This document shows positions 1 to 5,098 of a DNA stretch of 10,827 bases, piece by piece; the stretch's first letter is position 1; the number at the start of each line of letters is the position of its first letter. Made by a program: the position numbers and the translations under genes. The notes below the pieces were generated by a model. That model saw only the letters and a list, made by a program, of their open reading frames with translations. It searched no databases and had not been told where the DNA came from. This stretch comes from Nitrospirota bacterium (GTDB lineage Bacteria; Nitrospirota; Thermodesulfovibrionia; UBA6902; DSMQ01): NCBI GenBank assembly GCA_016207865.1, contig JACQZD010000033.1, positions 1-10,827 of the forward strand, in the 5' to 3' direction.

Positions 1-1747
1 TTTTCACAAGGTGCCAGTAACCGAAAGGGTATGCCATCGGAAGAAATTCATCCTTTTGAATTTCTTCTGTCAGCGCGATTATTTTCCTGTATTCTCCTAT
101 GCTCATTGCCGTATAGCCGAGATATAAAAACTCTTCGGACTTGACCGCCTTTTGAATAACTGCATTTATTTCATTTGCCGCATCATTTTTCATGCCTAAG
201 GATACAAGCGCCTCAATCCTCTCATAAGACTCTCCAACGGGTCTCTGAGTAAATGCGCCCGCACGCCTGATACTTATATTTTCAATAGTACCTGCCGGTA
301 CAGCGCCGGATTTAACAAGATAACTGTAATACCCGCTGCCTTCAGAAATTCTCGTTAACACAGCCTCGTCTTTTTCCGGACACCGCTCCTCAGCGTTTTT
401 GCCTTCAACCTTAGCCTTCGCGCAGTTTTCACTTGATTTCTGAATGCTTTTCATCTGCCAGTAAAGGTATTTTTTTTGATTATCTCCTTTGGAAGATGAG
501 GACAGCTTTGAAAAATATTCTGAGGCGGATTTGTAATCCTGCAAGGTGTAGCTCATCCATCCAAGCCCCCAGTAGGCATCCTCTGTCATCTGTGGAAAAT
601 CCTTTATAATTCTCTTGAATATTTCACCTGCCTCCGCCGCTTTTCCCTCCTCCTTTAGATTGTCCGCTGATATGAGAAGCAGTTTAGCAAGGCGTTCATC
701 TACGGGATATTCTTTCTCAAATTTCTGAATAATTTTATTGAAACCCTCTTCATCATTAATCCTGTTGTAAGCCCTTGCCTCCCAGAACATTGCCTCAGGC
801 GTGTTGACTGATGCAAAATTCTTAGCCGCCTTGTCGTACTGCTTTAATCTGAACTGACACATCCCTATTGAAAAAATAATCTTATCTTTGTCTATAACTG
901 TTTTAAGTTCCGGGTCAGGAACTTGCCCGCCGTCAAGCGAGGTTCTGAGTTCGGAGTTACGCTCAAGGACTTCCCTGTAAGTTTCCTCCGCCCTCTGAAA
1001 ATTGCCCTTGTCAAAAAGATTATCCGCCCTCTTCAGAAGTTCCTCGGAAGTAAATGTGTCCGCCTTCATATCCTTTAATTCCCACAAAGCATCAGTTGAT
1101 ACGGGAACTGCATTAATGTATATTTTTTTAAACAAACTGACAGCCTCATCGGTTTTGCCGTGGCTTTTAAGAAGCCGCGCAAGGGTCAATCTCAGTTCCC
1201 ATTCATTTGAATAATCTCCGATGAAGCGCTGAAGCAGGTCCATCGCCTCGTCTTCACGCTTTGCCTTAAGCAGTGCTGCAATCTCAGATTTCCTTGCATC
1301 TTTTAAAAGAACCTTGTGCTGTATCTGCCGCGCAGTCTCAACCGCCTTATCAAATTTTTCTGCGGAAATATATACATCAGTCAGCAGTTTTAAGGCATAG
1401 TCCTTAAGCAGGGGACAGGAACCGACAGCATAAATTAGGCTTTCTTCAGCCTTATCAAATAAATTTTGCTCCTTGTAAATCCTGCCGAGCAAAAGATACG
1501 CCTTGCCCTTCCATAAATTATCGCCTGTTAACTTTAAGAGAATTCCCTCTGCATCCTTATAAGCGCCTGTTTTACTTAATTCCACAGCCTTTTTAAATTG
1601 CTCCCTAATCTGCTCCTGAGAATCATCTTTTACAACTGCAGAAGGTTTATCAAGGTCGGAGGCAAAGCAGGTCAGCGGAGACGCAATAATAAGCAGAACA
1701 AAAAAAACTGCAATAAGAAAACGTGGTTTAGTTGATACCGGATGCAT
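1..1747 (-). CDS. Soluble lytic murein transglycosylase (Slt-like), N-terminal TPR part, runs off the left edge
   Basis: The minus strand is open from an ATG at 1747 to the window edge, giving 582 codons without a stop. The protein begins with a Sec signal peptide: basic MHPVSTKPRF, a hydrophobic core LIAVFFVLLIIA, and a likely signal peptidase I site after CFA. Next come many helical TPR-like units, for example LWKGKAYLLLGRIYKEQNLF, EDAYWGLGWMSYTLQDYKSA and NFQRAEETYREVLERN. The last visible residues, DEFLPMAYPFGYWHLVK, resemble the 'YPLAYW' segment that lies just before the catalytic SLT domain in the Slt70 family. Slt enzymes cleave the MurNAc-GlcNAc bond of periplasmic peptidoglycan to give 1,6-anhydro products. 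The catalytic domain itself lies outside the window, so the enzyme call is inferred from the N-terminal architecture; a generic periplasmic TPR protein is the alternative. An in-frame TAA lies 9 bases upstream of the ATG, so no longer start exists. No good Shine-Dalgarno is visible. Confidence 0.72.
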   Translation of the reverse strand, partial: MHPVSTKPRFLIAVFFVLLIIASPLTCFASDLDKPSAVVKDDSQEQIREQFKKAVELSKTGAYKDAEGILLKLTGDNLWKGKAYLLLGRIYKEQNLFDKAEESLIYAVGSCPLLKDYALKLLTDVYISAEKFDKAVETARQIQHKVLLKDARKSEIAALLKAKREDEAMDLLQRFIGDYSNEWELRLTLARLLKSHGKTDEAVSLFKKIYINAVPVSTDALWELKDMKADTFTSEELLKRADNLFDKGNFQRAEETYREVLERNSELRTSLDGGQVPDPELKTVIDKDKIIFSIGMCQFRLKQYDKAAKNFASVNTPEAMFWEARAYNRINDEEGFNKIIQKFEKEYPVDERLAKLLLISADNLKEEGKAAEAGEIFKRIIKDFPQMTEDAYWGLGWMSYTLQDYKSASEYFSKLSSSSKGDNQKKYLYWQMKSIQKSSENCAKAKVEGKNAEERCPEKDEAVLTRISEGSGYYSYLVKSGAVPAGTIENISIRRAGAFTQRPVGESYERIEALVSLGMKNDAANEINAVIQKAVKSEEFLYLGYTAMSIGEYRKIIALTEEIQKDEFLPMAYPFGYWHLVK

Positions 1748-1775
1748 TGAGTTATATTAGCTTAAAAACTTTACG

Positions 1776-1799
1776 GCAGGCAAGCCTGCTTTGGCAGGC
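1776..1799. repeat. Alternating GCAGGC/GCCTGC inverted repeat
   Basis: GCAGGC (1776-1781), GCCTGC (1784-1789) and GCAGGC (1794-1799) follow one another, so the middle copy can pair with either neighbour. Related GCCTGCC/GGCAGG pieces occur near 2064-2070 and 3294-3315, which suggests a small dispersed repeat of this genome. It lies upstream of the transglycosylase start, between it and tRNA-Cys. Confidence 0.5.
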
Positions 1800-1800
1800 A

Positions 1801-1849
1801 GTTCACTGATTACTGTTCACTGTCATCCGTCAACTGTTAACTGTATTAA
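1801..1849. repeat. Degenerate 7-bp tandem array beside tRNA-Cys
   Basis: Seven consecutive heptamers read GTTCACT, GATTACT, GTTCACT, GTCATCC, GTCAACT, GTTAACT and GTATTAA. The loose pattern is N-W-T-N-A-C-T. The array ends 5 bp from the encoded 3' CCA end of tRNA-Cys. Similar arrays occur at 1939-1998, 3128-3162 and 3450-3477. Confidence 0.6.
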
Positions 1850-1854
1850 AAAAG

Positions 1855-1930
1855 TGGAGGCGGCGAGCGGATTTGAACCGCTGCATAAAGGTTTTGCAGA
1901 CCTCCCCCTTAGCCACTTGGGTACGCCGCC
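1855..1930 (-). tRNA. tRNA-Cys (anticodon GCA)
   Basis: On the minus strand a 76-nt cloverleaf can be drawn. The acceptor stem is GGCGGCG/CGCCGCC and the D stem CCC/GGG. The anticodon stem is GAGGT/ACCTT with loop CTGCAAA, putting anticodon GCA at 1895-1897. The T arm is AGCGG-TTCAAAT-CCGCT. The discriminator is U, the identity base of cysteine tRNAs, and the 3' CCA is encoded. Heptamer repeat arrays flank the gene on both sides. A 63-codon open frame across it is a by-product of the tRNA sequence. Confidence 0.96.
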
Positions 1931-1938
1931 GGGAACTG

Positions 1939-1998
1939 TGATGCGTAATCCGTAATGCGTTATGGGTTTTTTACTCATCACACATAACGAATTACGGT
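1939..1998. repeat. Two facing degenerate 7-bp arrays upstream of tRNA-Cys
   Basis: The left half reads TGATGCG, TAATCCG, TAATGCG, TTATGGG (1939-1966). The right half reads TTACTCA, TCACACA, TAACGAA, TTACGGT (1971-1998), which is the same kind of unit in the opposite orientation. Together they form an imperfect palindrome immediately 5' of tRNA-Cys. The tRNA promoter must lie in or beyond this stretch; I could not single out -35/-10 boxes. Confidence 0.55.
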
Positions 1999-2096
1999 CT
2001 TTTAAGTTTAACAAATTTCACCATTTCTTTGCCAATGCTTCTTTCATCCGCTTTGCCTTTACCGGCAGGCATGGTTTTATTAACATATCTTTTTTT

Positions 2097-2115
2097 GTTG
2101 GTTTAAACTACCAAC
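2097..2115. promoter_or_regulatory. Palindrome upstream of the truncated antitoxin-like gene (possible operator)
   Basis: GTTGGT (2097-2102) and ACCAAC (2110-2115) form a 6-bp inverted repeat around TTAAACT. The centre also contains the perfect 8-mer GTTTAAAC. It lies 28 bp before the ATG at 2144, where an autoregulatory antitoxin would bind. A T-run precedes rather than follows the stem, so it is not a plus-strand terminator. The operator role is inferred. Confidence 0.35.
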
Positions 2116-2143
2116 AGATAACGGCAAACCAGGAGGGTTAAAC

Positions 2144-2278
2144 ATGAAGATTAAAAAAGTGGAAATCAGGATTAAGAGCATCAAAGATGTTTTCAATGAT
2201 GTCAAAGAGACCGTGAAAAAGATTGAACGTGGGGAGAAATTAATGTTAGGAGAAAAGGGGACGGTTCTATTTTCTTAG
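2144..2278 (+). pseudogene. Truncated HVO_A0114-like DNA-binding antitoxin fragment
   Basis: A 44-codon frame starts at an ATG with a strong Shine-Dalgarno (AGGAGGG, 2131-2137, 6-bp spacing). The first 30 or so residues (MKIKKVEIRIKSIKDVF, then NDVKETVKKIERGEK) match my memory of the N-terminus of HVO_A0114-family putative DNA-binding proteins, which often act as antitoxins. Those proteins continue for about 100 residues with a winged-helix domain. Here that part is absent. The frame runs into GGGGACGGTTCTATTTT-type repeat sequence and stops at TAG inside the hairpin loop, giving an unrelated tail (LMLGEKGTVLFS). No toxin partner follows. I read it as an antitoxin gene cut off by a small repeat element; a genuine 44-residue peptide is possible because the translation start is intact. 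The family name comes from recall, not a search. Confidence 0.45.
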
Positions 2279-2298
2279 TAAAATAGCTCCAGCGCCCC
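2257..2298. repeat. Hairpin element (REP/transposon-end-like) at the end of the truncated gene
   Basis: GGGG (2257-2260) and CCCC (2295-2298) bracket a perfect 7-bp stem, CTATTTT (2267-2273) / AAAATAG (2280-2286), with loop CTTAGT. The motif GGGGACGGTTCTATTTT resembles repeat ends that I associate with REP-associated (IS200-like, Y1) transposases in related genomes. No transposase is present, so this would be a solo or remnant end. Confidence 0.5.
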
Positions 2299-2415
2299 AT
2301 TTTTATTCCCATCTCTGAAACAAAAACATCTTGTTAAGTCGTGCGTATTATACTCTCTGTCAAAACCCTTTTAATTCCCCCGGCTCAACTGCCGCATTAG
2401 GACCTAAAATAAAAT

Positions 2416-2445
2416 TTGCTTATGTCATATATAGTACGGTATAAT
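2416..2445 (+). promoter_or_regulatory. Sigma-70-type promoter of the toxin-antitoxin operon
   Basis: TTGCTT (2416-2421) and a perfect TATAAT (2440-2445) are 18 bp apart. The -10 box lies 26 bp before the antitoxin ATG and sits inside the palindromic operator. Confidence 0.6.
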
Positions 2446-2461
2446 GTACATTATATTGTAC
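2434..2461. promoter_or_regulatory. Palindromic operator overlapping the -10 box of the TA operon
   Basis: The core TATAATGTACATTATA (2440-2455) is a perfect 16-bp palindrome. Beyond a 2-bp mismatch on each side, the symmetry continues as GTAC at 2434-2437 and GTAC at 2458-2461. GTAC therefore occurs three times at exact 12-bp spacing (2434, 2446, 2458). The position over the -10 box suits autorepression by the Phd/YefM-type antitoxin or the TA complex, as known for type II systems. Binding is inferred. Confidence 0.6.
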
Positions 2462-2471
2462 GAGGTGATAC

Positions 2472-2753
2472 ATGAAAAGATTAAAAGTCAATGAAGATAT
2501 CAGGCCGATGTCTGAATTTAGGACCGGGATTGCTTCTTTTATTAAAAAAATACATGATACAAAACGTCCGCTTATTATTACGCAGCATGGGAAAGGCGTG
2601 GCTGTTTTGCTTGATGCTGATGAATTTGAGTCAATGCAAGAAAGGATTGAACTCCTTCAGGATATACAAATATCGATTAACCAGATTGAAGGCGGACAGG
2701 GGATTAAACATAACGATGCTAAAGCAGCCGTGCTTAGCAGGATCAAAAAATGA
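2472..2753 (+). CDS. Type II antitoxin, Phd/YefM family
   Basis: A 93-residue protein of typical Phd/YefM length. The N-terminal half (VNEDIRPMSEFRTGIASFIK, then KRPLIITQHGKGVAVLLDADEFESM) is the standard Phd/YefM fold: a helix after 'RPMSEF', then the strand pair 'PLIITQHGKGVAVLLD' and the 'DEFE' helix. This half dimerises and binds the operator. The acidic-to-basic C-terminal tail (about residues 55-93) would wrap the toxin. The start is set by GAGGTG (2462-2467), 4 bp before the ATG. The stop overlaps the toxin start in ATGA, so the genes are translationally coupled. Regulation is probably by autorepression at the overlapping palindrome 2434-2461. A shadow frame starting at 2491 is not real. 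Confidence 0.9.
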   Translation: MKRLKVNEDIRPMSEFRTGIASFIKKIHDTKRPLIITQHGKGVAVLLDADEFESMQERIELLQDIQISINQIEGGQGIKHNDAKAAVLSRIKK

Positions 2754-3046
2754 AAATAATATGGTCTCCTCTTGCCATAGAAAGGGCACGCGAGATCGCA
2801 GAATATATAGCCCACGACAATATTACTACGGCAGAAAACTGGATTGATACGGTTTTCGCTAAAGTAGAACAGCTAAAATCGTTCCCGGGAAGCGGGCGAA
2901 TAGTTCCGGAAATCAACAGCAGGACAATTAAAGAATTAATATACGGCAATTATAGAATTATTTACAGGATAGAAGAAAAACAAATCTCTATTCTTACGGT
3001 CCGGCATGGGAAGCAAATCTTACCGGCAGATGAAATCATGGCATAA
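2750..3046 (+). CDS. Type II toxin, RelE/ParE family
   Basis: A 98-residue basic protein, full length for RelE/ParE toxins. Family marks are the opening strand and helix (MKIIWSPLAIERAREIAEYI), the 'LKSFPGSGRIVPE' loop at 42-54, the 'ELIYGNYRIIYRIEE' strands at 62-76 and the C-terminal 'ISILTVRHGKQ' strand at 79-89. Arg69, Arg73, Arg85 and His86 are the kind of basic residues used by RelE-type ribosome-dependent mRNases. ParE members with the same fold instead poison gyrase, and the sequence alone does not decide which activity applies. The start overlaps the antitoxin stop by 4 bp (ATGA). The operon appears intact and therefore likely active. It sits between tRNA genes in a repeat-rich region, a usual place for horizontally acquired TA modules. 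Confidence 0.88.
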   Translation: MKIIWSPLAIERAREIAEYIAHDNITTAENWIDTVFAKVEQLKSFPGSGRIVPEINSRTIKELIYGNYRIIYRIEEKQISILTVRHGKQILPADEIMA

Positions 3047-3127
3047 AGGGATAAATCAGATAATGCTCCGCCCGCACTTTTAAAGAACACCCTTCAGTAT
3101 AGAATTAACTTCTTCGTTCAGAGATTT

Positions 3128-3162
3128 CTCAACTCATTACTCATCACGCTTAACGCATAACG
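3128..3162. repeat. Degenerate 7-bp tandem array 3' of tRNA-Gly
   Basis: Five heptamers read CTCAACT, CATTACT, CATCACG, CTTAACG and CATAACG. They belong to the same unit family as the arrays around tRNA-Cys and end 10 bp from the tRNA-Gly CCA end. Confidence 0.6.
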
Positions 3163-3172
3163 ATCTTTAAAA

Positions 3173-3247
3173 TGGAGCGGGCGACGGGATTCGAACCCGC
3201 GACCCCAACCTTGGCAAGGTTGTGCTCTACCACTGAGCTACACCCGC
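3173..3247 (-). tRNA. tRNA-Gly (anticodon GCC)
   Basis: A 75-nt minus-strand cloverleaf. The acceptor stem is GCGGGTG/CGCCCGC with one G-U pair. The D arm is GCTC-AGTGGTA-GAGC. The anticodon arm is CAACC-TTGCCAA-GGTTG, with anticodon GCC at 3213-3215. The T arm is GCGGG-TTCGAAT-CCCGT, the discriminator is U and the CCA is encoded. Confidence 0.97.
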
Positions 3248-3250
3248 AAC

Positions 3251-3272
3251 AAAAATTTGCAAACAAATTTTT
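3251..3272. repeat. AT-rich inverted repeat just 5' of tRNA-Gly
   Basis: AAAAATTTG (3251-3259) and CAAATTTTT (3264-3272) form a perfect 9-bp stem with a 4-base loop, 3 bp from the tRNA 5' end. It could be a processing or promoter-proximal structure. With no GC in the stem beyond the loop-closing pair, it is a weak terminator candidate. Confidence 0.4.
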
Positions 3273-3340
3273 GAGTTAAATAGTTAAGAGCTTGCCTGCC
3301 GGTCTATTGGCAGGTTAAAAGTTATTTATTATCGAATTAC

Positions 3341-3440
3341 GTCATTCCCGCGAAAGCGGGAATCCAGATATCTGAATTAGTTTTTCGTTTTCACGGGAAA
3401 CCCTGGATTCCGCATTCCCGATGCTTCGGGACGGAATGAC
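3341..3440. repeat. 100-bp nested inverted-repeat element (dRS3/MITE-like)
   Basis: The terminal inverted repeats are GTCATTCC (3341-3348) and GGAATGAC (3433-3440). Inside are a hairpin ATTCCCGC-GAAA-GCGGGAAT (3344-3363), a paired arm GGAATCCAG (3359-3367) / CTGGATTCC (3403-3411), and a hairpin TCCCGA-TGCT-TCGGGA (3416-3431). The first hairpin is the same type as the dispersed ATTCCC-N8-GGGAAT repeats known from Neisseria (dRS3), which also occur in many other genomes. No coding capacity. It lies 59 bp before trpE and could form a structured transcript there. Confidence 0.65.
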
Positions 3441-3449
3441 AGAAACATT

Positions 3450-3477
3450 TCTAACTCTTCACTTTTAACTTTTCACT
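3450..3477. repeat. Degenerate 7-bp tandem array upstream of trpE
   Basis: Four heptamers read TCTAACT, CTTCACT, TTTAACT and TTTCACT, belonging to the same family as the tRNA-flanking arrays. They directly abut the 100-bp element and occupy the place where a -35 region of trpE would be. Confidence 0.5.
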
Positions 3478-3488
3478 GTCTGTTAGGT

Positions 3489-3494
3489 TATAAT
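3489..3494 (+). promoter_or_regulatory. Possible -10 box very close to the trpE start
   Basis: A perfect TATAAT ends 5 bp before the trpE ATG (3500). No Shine-Dalgarno is present in the 30 bases upstream. If this box is used, the transcript would begin at or within a few bases of the ATG, giving a leaderless mRNA. The -35 region is poor (repeat array), so the call is tentative. Confidence 0.35.
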
Positions 3495-3499
3495 ACTAA

Positions 3500-4993
3500 A
3501 TGTTTTACCCTGATTTCAAGGAATTTGAAGAAAAGGCAAAAGAAGGCAACCTCATTCCGGTCTACAAGGAAATCCTTGCTGACCTTGAAACGCCCCTGTC
3601 CGCCTACCTTAAACTGAAAGTCAAAACAGGCTTTCTGCTTGAAAGCGTGGTGGGCGGTGAAAAATGGGCCAGGTACTCCTTTATCGGAGGCAATCCGTCT
3701 GTAATAATTGAAGGAAAAGGGAAAAACCTGACAGTTAAAAGAGGTCTTCAAAAAGAAAAATTTAAAACAGACGACCCGCTGAAAGTAATTTCCGGGGAGC
3801 TGAAAAAATATAAGCCTGTAACCATGCCCGGGCTTCCAAGATTTTTCGGAGGGTTTGTAGGCTATATCGGCTATGACACAGTAAGGCATTTTGAAAAGCT
3901 CCCTGATAAGCATCATGCAGGGCTGAACCTTCCTGATTTATTCCTGATGCTTACCGACACTCTGCTGGTTTTTGACGGCTTGACTCAGAAAATAAAGGTC
4001 ATATCCAATGCGCATACAGACGGCAAAAGCGCAAAAGAAGCCTATGATGAAGCGATTCAGAAGATAGAAAACATAGAGAAAAAATTGAAATCAAGGGCAG
4101 TGCCGCCGAAAGAAAAAAGCGCCGGTGTCAGTGAACAAAAACAGTTCACATCCAATTTTGCGAAAGAAGATTTTTTAAAGGCAGTTGAAAAGGTAAAGGA
4201 TTATGTGACGGCAGGCGATGTGATTCAGGTTGTGCTGTCACAGAATTTCCAGAGGGACATTGATATTCATCCACTTAACGCCTACCGCGCCTTAAGGGTA
4301 ATTAATCCGTCGCCTTACATGTATTATATTGAAACAGGGAAAAGCACTATTGTCGGCTCATCCCCTGAAATACTCGTCAGGCTTGAGGGCGATACAATAG
4401 AGCTGAGGCCCATTGCAGGGACCAGGAAAAGGGGGAATACCGAGGAGGAAGACAAGCGGCTGGAGCAAGAGCTTAAGGCTGACCCAAAGGAGATGGCAGA
4501 ACACATCATGCTCGTAGACCTCGGAAGAAATGATGTGGGAAGGGTTGCAGTCACCGGCTCTGTGAATGTTACTGAGTTAATGACTGTTGAACGGTATTCG
4601 CATGTAATGCATCTCGTCTCCAATGTCACAGGCAAACTCCGTAAGGGTCTTGACGCGTTTGACGTGCTGAGGGCTTCTTTCCCGGCAGGGACAGTAACAG
4701 GCGCGCCAAAGATACGCGCGATGGAGATTATTGAGGAGCTTGAGCCGGCAAAGCGAGGACCATATGCAGGCTGTATAGGATATTTTGATTTTTCAGGCAA
4801 CATGGACATGTGCATTACAATCAGGACTATAATATTTAAAGGCAAAATGGCTTACATACAGGCAGGCGCCGGGTTAGTGGCTGATTCCGTGCCTGAGAAT
4901 GAATATACAGAAACGGTAAACAAGGCAAAGGCGAATGTTGCAACAGTTAAACGTATGGATTCAGATGAAAACTTTCAAATATTTGCAACATAG
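3500..4993 (+). CDS. trpE: Anthranilate synthase component I
   Basis: This 497-residue protein of normal TrpE length catalyses chorismate plus ammonia (from glutamine via TrpG) to anthranilate and pyruvate, the first step of tryptophan synthesis. The N-terminal domain holds the 'LLES' element (46-49) of the tryptophan feedback site. The C-terminal chorismate-binding domain (about 220-485) shows RPIAGTRKRG (303-312), LVDLGRNDVGRVA (338-350), the HVMH segment with His371, AGTVTGAPK (396-404), GPYAGCIGYFDFSG (420-433) and GAGLVADSVPENEYTET (456-472), all catalytic-core signatures. TrpE is preferred over PabB because of the LLES motif, the adjacent trpG and the classic TrpE N-terminus (NLIPVYKEILADLETPLSAYLKL), which also fixes the start. 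No ribosome binding site is visible. No leader peptide or Trp-codon run lies upstream. The remaining trp genes do not follow trpG. Confidence 0.95.
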   Translation: MFYPDFKEFEEKAKEGNLIPVYKEILADLETPLSAYLKLKVKTGFLLESVVGGEKWARYSFIGGNPSVIIEGKGKNLTVKRGLQKEKFKTDDPLKVISGELKKYKPVTMPGLPRFFGGFVGYIGYDTVRHFEKLPDKHHAGLNLPDLFLMLTDTLLVFDGLTQKIKVISNAHTDGKSAKEAYDEAIQKIENIEKKLKSRAVPPKEKSAGVSEQKQFTSNFAKEDFLKAVEKVKDYVTAGDVIQVVLSQNFQRDIDIHPLNAYRALRVINPSPYMYYIETGKSTIVGSSPEILVRLEGDTIELRPIAGTRKRGNTEEEDKRLEQELKADPKEMAEHIMLVDLGRNDVGRVAVTGSVNVTELMTVERYSHVMHLVSNVTGKLRKGLDAFDVLRASFPAGTVTGAPKIRAMEIIEELEPAKRGPYAGCIGYFDFSGNMDMCITIRTIIFKGKMAYIQAGAGLVADSVPENEYTETVNKAKANVATVKRMDSDENFQIFAT

Positions 4994-5035
4994 CATCTAA
5001 TTAAATCTTGTTGCTTTTCTAAAGTTTTTGAAGGT

Positions 5036-5072
5036 ATCTATGCCTGCTGAATAAAAGGCATCCATGCCTGCT
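5036..5072. repeat. Short direct repeat in the trpE-trpG gap
   Basis: ATCTATGCCTGCT (5036-5048) and ATCCATGCCTGCT (5060-5072) are 12/13 identical with a 24-bp period. Between them AGGCAT-CC-ATGCCT (5056-5069) is a small palindrome. The 105-bp gap holding this repeat is long for a trpE-trpG pair, which are often close together or overlapping. Confidence 0.45.
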
Positions 5073-5098
5073 TATACTTAAAATAGGAGTTTAAAATT

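Noticed and set aside
1801..1998. CRISPR array
   Set aside because: Repeats are only 7 bp, degenerate, with no spacers and no cas genes in the window.
1823..2014. 63-codon minus-strand frame over tRNA-Cys
   Set aside because: It is the translation of the tRNA and its repeat flanks; no coding signal.
1992..2072. 26-codon minus-strand frame (MPAGKGKADERSIGKEM...) upstream of tRNA-Cys
   Set aside because: It has protein-like composition but no ribosome binding site, no family I recognise, and it ends in the heptamer array. Too weak to annotate; a decayed gene end is possible.
3080..3133. Minus-strand fragment VEKSLNEEVNSILKGVL ending in TAA after tRNA-Gly
   Set aside because: It looks like a protein C-terminus, but only 17 codons are open and stops lie directly upstream. 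It may be a gene remnant; not enough to call.
3248..3499. T-box or Trp leader-peptide attenuator before trpE
   Set aside because: No run of Trp codons, no T-box consensus and no terminator hairpin with T-run. The structure present is explained by the repeat element.
4324..4845. 173-codon minus-strand frame inside trpE
   Set aside because: Antisense shadow of a strongly conserved coding region, Ser/Ile-rich, with no family resemblance. The same applies to the 142-codon frame at 3488-3916.
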